This document shows positions 58,947 to 64,000 of a stretch of DNA of 64,000 nt, one piece after another. A program made the position numbers and the translations under genes. Location of the stretch: contig JBAZID010000001.1 in the NCBI GenBank assembly GCA_041651995.1, positions 620,001 to 684,000 on the forward strand, in the 5' to 3' direction. Positions within the stretch are counted from its first letter, which is position 1, and every line of letters starts with the position of its first letter. Under the pieces are notes generated by a model. The model was not told the origin of the DNA and did not search any database. It saw only the letters and a program-made list of their open reading frames with translations. This DNA comes from Sulfuricella sp. Its GTDB lineage: Bacteria > Pseudomonadota > Gammaproteobacteria > Burkholderiales > Sulfuricellaceae.

Positions 58947-60083
58947 TCAAACTTCAACATGCCGGATCAACAGGTTGCGGTACAAACCCAGCAGCTGCTG
59001 GGCCATGTTTTCCTGCGTGAGGCGGGCGACGGTTTCTCGCGCTGCCGCAGCGGCCCGTAGCCGGAACGCCTGATCCGAGAGCCGGATCAAGGCAGATGCC
59101 AGGCCCTTCTGGTCCAGGGCATCGCAGACGAACCCATTTTCCCCCTCCCGGACCAATTCTGACGCGCCGCTCTTGGTGCTGGTGATGACAGGCAGGCCAC
59201 AGGCGAATGCTTCCAGGGCCGTATTGGGAAAAGGGTCGTACAAGGTGGGCAAGGCGAACGCGTCGGATGCGCCGTAAAAGGGCTTGGGGTCTGTCTGTCC
59301 GAGTGCAAAGTGCACCCTGCCCGCGAGGCCGAGGCTTTTTGCCTGACTCCGGTAGCGCTGCAAATGTTTATCCTTGCCGACGACCATCAGGTGGCTGGCG
59401 GCGGGAAGCTGCGCCATGGCCTGGAGCAGCGTGTGCAAACCCTTGCGCTCGAAACCGGAGCCGACAAAGAGAAATAGAACCGCCTCTTCCGGGATGTTGT
59501 ATTGAGTGCGGACATTGCGCCGATGCTGCACTTTCAGCCCAGGGTGGAAAGCCTCCAGATCCACGCCGCTATAAATCACATGAATTTTTTCCTCCGCCAA
59601 GCCGAAATGGCGGTGGATTTCCTCTTTTACCATGAGGGAATTACAGATTACCGCCTTGAGCGCTGGACTCCGGAATAATTTCTTTTCTGCCGCGAGGGTG
59701 TAGCGATGATAAGGGTTCACGGCAACCCCCAGTTTGCCGAGCGGGCCCAGCACACGCCGGCGCTGCTGCAGCCATTCACGATGCACGCCATCTCCCGCGC
59801 GATAAACGTCGCAGCAGGCAATGCGTTCATGTGATTGCACCAGATCGAAAGCGTGTTTTTGCAGGGTGTCGCAAACGCAGCGCGCGAAGCTCCAGTCGCG
59901 CCACAGGCTGCCGAGGTAGGGCGGGTTGCAGATCAGGGATTCGCCCTCGCCGCCGCTTTCCCATTGGCGCGTGACCACGGTGAGGGAGGCGCCTTCTGCG
60001 CGCAGGGCCTGCACGGCATTGGCGACAAAGCGCTCGGCGCCGCCAAACGGGGTATAGCGCTGGCGGATCAGGGCGATTTTCAT
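58947..60083 (-). CDS. GT4 family glycosyltransferase, WaaG-like
   Basis: A 378-aa GT-B-fold glycosyltransferase similar to LPS core glucosyltransferase I. The N-terminal motif IALIRQRYTPFGGAERFVANAVQAL is characteristic. FDLVQSHERIACCDVYRAGDGVHREWL and ICNSLMVKEEIHRHFG follow. The donor domain has FLFVGSGFERKGLHTLLQAMAQL and LYDPFPNTALEAFACGLPVITS. No LPS-core partners are adjacent. It lies 149 bases upstream of trpG, and that gap shows no gene. Confidence 0.9.
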   Translation of the reverse strand: MKIALIRQRYTPFGGAERFVANAVQALRAEGASLTVVTRQWESGGEGESLICNPPYLGSLWRDWSFARCVCDTLQKHAFDLVQSHERIACCDVYRAGDGVHREWLQQRRRVLGPLGKLGVAVNPYHRYTLAAEKKLFRSPALKAVICNSLMVKEEIHRHFGLAEEKIHVIYSGVDLEAFHPGLKVQHRRNVRTQYNIPEEAVLFLFVGSGFERKGLHTLLQAMAQLPAASHLMVVGKDKHLQRYRSQAKSLGLAGRVHFALGQTDPKPFYGASDAFALPTLYDPFPNTALEAFACGLPVITSTKSGASELVREGENGFVCDALDQKGLASALIRLSDQAFRLRAAAAARETVARLTQENMAQQLLGLYRNLLIRHVEV

Positions 60084-60137
60084 ACGGGAGGGTTTGGAAC
60101 AGAGCTGAGGCGTTGCGCTTGCCCAGCCCTGTCGCGT

Positions 60138-60968
60138 TTAGTTGACCTGCTGAATGCCCGCAATGAACCAGCTGCCGTTGGACTGGCTGGTGGATTTCTG
60201 GATGTGCCAGATTTCGTTGAAGGCTTCGGCGCTGGCGTCTTCTTCCTCGCGGATCAGGCCGGAGAAGCGCACGCTGGCGATGACTTGATCGCCTTCGGTG
60301 ACGACGTCGGCCATCTCGGCGTTGAGTGTCACGACTTCGGTGTGCTGCGGCTTGGTGCCGCGTTCCTGGATCTGCAGGCTGATTTCGGCAAAAATTTCCG
60401 GCGTGGTGAATTCGCGGATGTCGTTGATGTCGCCCTTGTCGTTGGCGTCCTGCAGGCGCAGGAAGTTGGCCTTGGCCTGGCGCAGGAAGGGCTCGTCCTC
60501 GAACCATGCCGGGCGGGTGCTGGCGGCTGCGGGCGCGCTGCCACCGGCCAGAGATTGTATAGCCTGGCGTTCGTTGTGGCTGCTGTACTGCGCGCCACCT
60601 GCTGTCGCCGGGATGGGCTGCGGCGCGCTGCTGCGGCGCAGGGTGCGGAAAATGAAGAACACGGCGGCGGCGATGGCCAGCATCATCAGAATGTCCATCA
60701 TCTTGATGCCGTCAAAGGCGCCGCCCATGAACAGCGAGGCCAGCAGGCCGCCAGCGGCCAGGCCGGCCAGCGGGCCGAGCCATTTGTTGCCGCCGGTTGG
60801 GGCGGTGGCAGGCGCGGCAGCCGGTGCCTTGGGCGTGGTCTGCTGGGAAACGCTTTCGCGCTGCTTGCCGAAACTCTTGCTACCGCCAAGCCGTTTGGCG
60901 CTGGCTTCGCCGGTGAGCAGGCCGAGGCTGAAAATCGCTACCAGGAACAGGGTAAGAAATTTTTTCAT
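60138..60968 (-). CDS. Tim44-like domain membrane protein
   Basis: A 276-aa protein. It has a signal-peptide-like N-terminus (MKKFLTLFLVAIFSLGLLTGEASA) and a Gly/Pro/Ala-rich linker with RLGGSKSFGKQRES. Two hydrophobic stretches lie at about 65-83 and 92-110 (MMDILMMLAIAAAVFFIF). The C-terminal Tim44-like domain starts near WFEDEPFLRQAKANFLRLQDANDKGDINDIREFTTPEIF, with conserved VRFSGLIREE and FNEIWHIQK segments. The role of bacterial Tim44-like proteins is poorly known; some are linked to cell-envelope lipid or translocation functions. Confidence 0.9.
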   Translation of the reverse strand: MKKFLTLFLVAIFSLGLLTGEASAKRLGGSKSFGKQRESVSQQTTPKAPAAAPATAPTGGNKWLGPLAGLAAGGLLASLFMGGAFDGIKMMDILMMLAIAAAVFFIFRTLRRSSAPQPIPATAGGAQYSSHNERQAIQSLAGGSAPAAASTRPAWFEDEPFLRQAKANFLRLQDANDKGDINDIREFTTPEIFAEISLQIQERGTKPQHTEVVTLNAEMADVVTEGDQVIASVRFSGLIREEEDASAEAFNEIWHIQKSTSQSNGSWFIAGIQQVN

Positions 60969-61007
60969 CGTTGTCTCTTCAGGTAAGGGAGATAAAGTGG
61001 CGCCATT

Positions 61008-62366
61008 CTACAGGGTTTTCACGAATACCTTGGAGCGGCGCTGGTAATTGTACAGACCCTGTTTGGCCTTGGGCAGGGTTTCCACGCCAGACTCGGTGAA
61101 GCCGCGTTCCACGAACCAGTGGGCGGTACGGGTGGTGAGCACGAAGAGCTTGCGAAAGCCTTTTCCCAGTGCCTGAACCTGCATGTATTCGAACAGCGCC
61201 TCGCCCCGTCCCGCGCCCCGGTAGTCCTTGCTGACCGCCATGCAGGCCAGCTCGGCCGCCTGCTCCTCGGGGAAAGGGTAAAGGGCGGCGCAGCCGATGA
61301 TCAGGCCGTCATATTCCAGCACCGTGAAGCGGCCGATCTCCATTTCCAGCCGTTCGCGCGAGCGCCTGACCAGCGTGCCTTCGGCCTCCAGCGGCTCGAT
61401 CAGGGCCAGCAGGCCGCCCACGTCATCGATGGTGGCGGGGCGCAGTGTTTCCAGCATGTCCTCGGCCACCATGGTGCCGATGCCTTCGTGGGTGAACAGT
61501 TCCTGCAGCAGGGCGCCGTCCGCGTGGCGGCTGATCAGGTGCACCCGCGCCACGCCATTGCGGCAGGCGCGAATGGCGCAGGGAAGGTAGAAATCGACAT
61601 CCTCCATCAGTTCCTTGGGCCGCGCCAGGGCGGCTTCCGCTTCCTGGATGGTGAGGCCGCGCAGCAGTTCGCCGTCCTCGTCGGTGACGCCGCTGGTGTT
61701 CATGAGGAAGATCAGCTTGTCGGCATCCAGCGCGATGGCGGTGGCGGTGGCAACATCTTCCAGCGACAGGTTGAAGACCTCGCCGGTGGGCGAATAACCC
61801 AGCGGTGAGAGCAACACCATGTCGTTCTGGTCGAGGCGGCGGCGGATGCCGGTGGCGTCGATCTTGCGCACTTCGCCGGTGTGCATCAGGTCGACGCCGT
61901 TGCGCACGCCCATCGGCTTGGCGGTGACGAAATTGCCGCTGCCGACACGGATGTCGGCCCCGGCCATGGGTGAATTCGCCAGCCCCATGGAAAGCAGCGC
62001 CTCAATGTCGACGCGCACCGTGCCCGCAGCCTCCTTGACGCACTTCAATGCGGCTTCGTCGGTGACGCGCAGGCCGTTGACGTAACGGATTTTGGCGCCG
62101 CGCTCGGTCAGTTCCTCCTCGATCTGCGGCCGCGCGCCGTGCACCAGTACCAGCCGCACGCCGAGGCTGTTGAGCAGGTTGAGGTCATGCGCCAGCGCGA
62201 CAAACTGGCCCTCGCTCACGACCTCGCCACCGAAGGCGATGACGAAAGTCTTGCCGCGGAATTTGTGGATATAGGGTGTAGCGGTGCGGAACCACTGCAC
62301 AAAGACATCCACGAAAACTTCGGGTTTGATGAAACCTTCCTTGAGTTTGCTGATTTTCGAGGGCAT
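61008..62366 (-). CDS. argA: Amino-acid N-acetyltransferase (N-acetylglutamate synthase)
   Basis: First step of arginine synthesis: acetyl-CoA + glutamate to N-acetylglutamate. It is 452 aa from the ATG at 62366 (MPSKISKLKEGF); the extra 20 residues of the longer frame are not typical. The N-terminal amino-acid-kinase-like domain (FRGKTFVIAFGGEVVSEGQF, LVLVHGARPQIEEEL) binds arginine for feedback. The C-terminal GNAT domain (about 310-440) has ELACMAVSKDYRGAGRGEALFEYM (acetyl-CoA loop). With carAB it covers two entry points to arginine. Confidence 0.97.
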   Translation of the reverse strand: MPSKISKLKEGFIKPEVFVDVFVQWFRTATPYIHKFRGKTFVIAFGGEVVSEGQFVALAHDLNLLNSLGVRLVLVHGARPQIEEELTERGAKIRYVNGLRVTDEAALKCVKEAAGTVRVDIEALLSMGLANSPMAGADIRVGSGNFVTAKPMGVRNGVDLMHTGEVRKIDATGIRRRLDQNDMVLLSPLGYSPTGEVFNLSLEDVATATAIALDADKLIFLMNTSGVTDEDGELLRGLTIQEAEAALARPKELMEDVDFYLPCAIRACRNGVARVHLISRHADGALLQELFTHEGIGTMVAEDMLETLRPATIDDVGGLLALIEPLEAEGTLVRRSRERLEMEIGRFTVLEYDGLIIGCAALYPFPEEQAAELACMAVSKDYRGAGRGEALFEYMQVQALGKGFRKLFVLTTRTAHWFVERGFTESGVETLPKAKQGLYNYQRRSKVFVKTL

Positions 62367-62445
62367 CTGTGCACGGTATGAAAGTTGTCGATGCGCTGAT
62401 TTTAAGCACTTTGCCTGCCGGTGCAAGCATAACCTTGTGCCAGAC

Positions 62446-63177
62446 TCAGAAATCCCCCCACAGGGTTTGCATTGCGGCCAGTGCCGTGAGCGCTGCGGTT
62501 TCGGTGCGCAGCACGCGCGGGCCGAGGCGTACTGGCGTGAAGCCGCGGCTTTCCGCGGCGCGGATTTCGGCTGGCGAAAGGCCGCCCTCCGGCCCGATCA
62601 GCAGCGTGATGGGCGTGTTTGGCGCGGGCAATTCGCTCAGGCTGTGCTGTGCGCCGGGTGCCAGCATCAGGTGCTGTGTCTCGGGCGGCAATTCGCCCAG
62701 CCAATGGATCAGGGGCTGAATGGGGGCAACGAAGGGTACGCGGTTGCGGCCGCATTGTTCGCAGGCCGAAATCACCACCTGCTGCCAGTGCCGCACCCGC
62801 TTCTCCGCGCGCTCGCCGGACAGCTTCACCACGCAGCGTTCGCTGGCCAGCGGCTGGATGTGGGTGATACCCAGCTCCACCGCCTTTTGCAGGGTGTAGT
62901 CCATCTTGTCGCCGCCGGAAATGGCCTGGGCCAGGGTGACCGCCAGGGGAGACTCGTTTTCGCGTTCATGAAACGCCGTGGTTTTGACGGTGACGCTGTT
63001 TTTACTGATATGCGTGATGGCGGCTGCATATTCTCCCCCTTCGCCGTTGAACAGCGTGATTTCGTGGCCGGCCTCCAGGCGCAGGACCTTTGCGGCGTGA
63101 TGCGCGGCATCCGGGGGCAGGTCGAGTGTCTGGCCCGGGCCAAGGCGCTGCGGACAGTAAAAACGGGAGATGGGCAT
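62446..63177 (-). CDS. rsmE: 16S rRNA (uracil-1498 N3) methyltransferase RsmE
   Basis: SPOUT-class methyltransferase acting on the assembled 30S subunit. It is 243 aa from the ATG at 63177 (MPISRFYCPQRL). The N-terminal PUA-like part has AAHHAAKVLRLEAGHEITLFNGEGGEY. The C-terminal knotted SAM site has LLIGPEGGLSPAEI and LGPRVLRTETAALTALAAMQ. Divergent from the thioredoxin-like gene, with 62 bases between starts. Confidence 0.97.
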   Translation of the reverse strand: MPISRFYCPQRLGPGQTLDLPPDAAHHAAKVLRLEAGHEITLFNGEGGEYAAAITHISKNSVTVKTTAFHERENESPLAVTLAQAISGGDKMDYTLQKAVELGITHIQPLASERCVVKLSGERAEKRVRHWQQVVISACEQCGRNRVPFVAPIQPLIHWLGELPPETQHLMLAPGAQHSLSELPAPNTPITLLIGPEGGLSPAEIRAAESRGFTPVRLGPRVLRTETAALTALAAMQTLWGDF

Positions 63178-63239
63178 GGCAATTCTCGTCAGTGAAGGCA
63201 TGCTATATTAGCCAAAATTCATTGAATGAGGATGGAGGC

Positions 63240-63797
63240 ATGGTCAGTCTGCAAACCCCGCTGTGCGATTTCGGCTGGAAAGCACCGGATTTCGATCTGC
63301 CCGGCGTGGACGGAAAACGCTATTCCCTGGCTGAAGCGCGCGGCCCGAACGGCCTGCTGGTGATGTTCATCTGCAATCACTGTCCTTACGTCAAGGCGGT
63401 GCGCGATCGTCTGGTGCGCGATTGTGCCGAGCTAAAGCTGCACGGTGTCAACAGCGTGGCGATCATGTCCAATGACCCGGCGGAATACACCGAGGACTCC
63501 TTCGACAACATGAAAAAAGTGGCGGCCGAATTTGCCTATCCCTTCCCCTATCTGCTGGACGAAACCCAGCAGGTGGCCAAGGCCTACGGCGCGGTGTGCA
63601 CCCCGGATTTCTTCGGTTTCAACGCTGAACTGGAGCTGCAGTACCGCGGCCGGCTCGATGCCTCGCGCAAGGAAGCTGCGCCTCCCGATGCCCCGCGCGA
63701 TCTGTTCGATGCCATGCTGCAGGTGGCCCGCACCGGCCGGGGTCCGGCGGAACAGATTCCCAGCATGGGGTGTTCGATCAAGTGGAAAACAATGTAG
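63240..63797 (+). CDS. Thioredoxin-fold redox protein (AhpC/TSA-like)
   Basis: A 185-aa cytoplasmic protein of the thioredoxin superfamily. It starts at ATG 63240, with GAGGA 7 bases upstream. Opening segments DFGWKAPDFDLPGVDGKRYSL and LLVMFICNHCPYVKAV place a CxxC-type site at Cys45/Cys48 (CNHC) in the peroxiredoxin/TlpA position. VAIMSNDPAEYTEDSFDNM and GAVCTPDFFGFN (cis-Pro region) follow. Physiological partner unknown. The stop codon TAG lies inside a palindromic repeat. Confidence 0.9.
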   Translation: MVSLQTPLCDFGWKAPDFDLPGVDGKRYSLAEARGPNGLLVMFICNHCPYVKAVRDRLVRDCAELKLHGVNSVAIMSNDPAEYTEDSFDNMKKVAAEFAYPFPYLLDETQQVAKAYGAVCTPDFFGFNAELELQYRGRLDASRKEAAPPDAPRDLFDAMLQVARTGRGPAEQIPSMGCSIKWKTM

Positions 63798-63864
63798 GGT
63801 GGGTTAGCGTAGCGTAACCCGCCAATCGACGGCGGGTTACGGCCTGCGGCCTAACCCACCCTAC
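63794..63864. repeat. Family E intergenic palindromic element
   Basis: The outer arms GTAGGGTGGGTTAG and CTAACCCACCCTAC are perfect 14-base complements. The inner arms GTAACCCGCC/GGCGGGTTAC are also perfect. The upstream gene's TAG stop is in the left arm, and the right arm ends where the next gene's ATG begins. This sequence style is a widespread dispersed repeat type. Confidence 0.88.
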
Positions 63865-64000
63865 ATGATGAAAGCTCAAAATATGCTCAACCAAGTCATC
63901 GAAGCCGTCAAAGCCGTCGCCCAAACAGAAATCATGCCGCGTTACCTCAAGGTGGCGCGCCAGCGCAAGAGCGATGGCAGCATGTTTACCGAGGCCGATA
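63865..64000 (+). CDS. Inositol-monophosphatase family protein (3' end outside window)
   Basis: Only the first 45 residues are present, beginning MMKAQNMLNQVIEAVKAV and including EIMPRYLKVARQRKSDGSMFTEAD. The 'I.PR......KSDGS..T.AD' pattern is the N-terminus of inositol-monophosphatase/CysQ-type phosphatases. Three in-frame ATG codons (63865, 63868, 63883) are possible starts, the first two touching the palindromic repeat. The substrate cannot be judged from this fragment. Confidence 0.75.
   Translation, partial: MMKAQNMLNQVIEAVKAVAQTEIMPRYLKVARQRKSDGSMFTEAD

Overview
The window is a stretch of chromosome from a moderately GC-rich Gram-negative bacterium. Several conserved gene orders point to a betaproteobacterium, most likely in or near the Nitrosomonadales (Sulfuricella/Gallionella-like): glmM-folP-ftsH-rlmE / greA-carB-carA-dapB, bamE | fur-recN-nadK, hrcA-hemH-grpE-dnaK-dnaJ, and the rsmI | lpoA-yraN-diaA-BON block. 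The taxonomic placement is inferred from gene order and protein style, not from a search.

Layout. 1-1.8 kb: end of the pst phosphate importer (pstA partial, pstB) and a decayed chemoreceptor tail. 1.8-19 kb: a dense housekeeping block covering amino-sugar and folate synthesis, the FtsH protease, rRNA methylation, GreA, carbamoyl-phosphate synthase, DapB, BamE, Fur, RecN, NAD kinase, HrcA and ferrochelatase. 19-24.4 kb: an EF-hand-like orphan protein and the heat-shock operon grpE-dnaK-dnaJ, with two sigma32-type promoters. 24.4-39 kb: the accessory region. A sigma54-driven type IV pilin is followed by a co-directional chain of membrane and soluble glycosyltransferases. Facing it is a minus-strand O-antigen-type export cluster: wzm, wzt with a cargo-binding C-terminus, a methyltransferase/kinase-like fusion and three GT2 domains in two genes. 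A MntA/HepT toxin-antitoxin pair sits between wzm and wzt. 39-50 kb: ychF, small periplasmic proteins, a mutarotase, a glycolate-oxidase-type flavoprotein, heptose adenylyltransferase, the diaA/lpoA/rsmI block and pyrC. 50-54.8 kb: RNase P RNA, glnA with a classical NtrC/sigma54 control region, a CDF transporter and a PhnD-like/rhodanese fusion. 54.9-64 kb: aroE, mtgA, trpGDC, a GT4, a Tim44-like protein, argA, rsmE, a thioredoxin-like protein and the start of an inositol-monophosphatase-like gene.

The most interesting parts are as follows. (i) Ten copies of five families of intergenic palindromic elements all sit between co-directional genes, and several supply the stop codon of the upstream gene. 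(ii) A WbdD-like methyltransferase/kinase chain terminator lies beside a Wzt with a terminal-recognition domain. (iii) A GT-C plus polyprenyl-phosphate glycosyltransferase pair lies directly behind the pilin, and looks like a pilin-glycosylation module. (iv) Readable promoters include sigma54 with twin NtrC sites at glnA, sigma54 at pilA, and sigma32 at grpE and dnaK. No rRNA, tRNA, CRISPR array, intact insertion sequence or prophage was seen.
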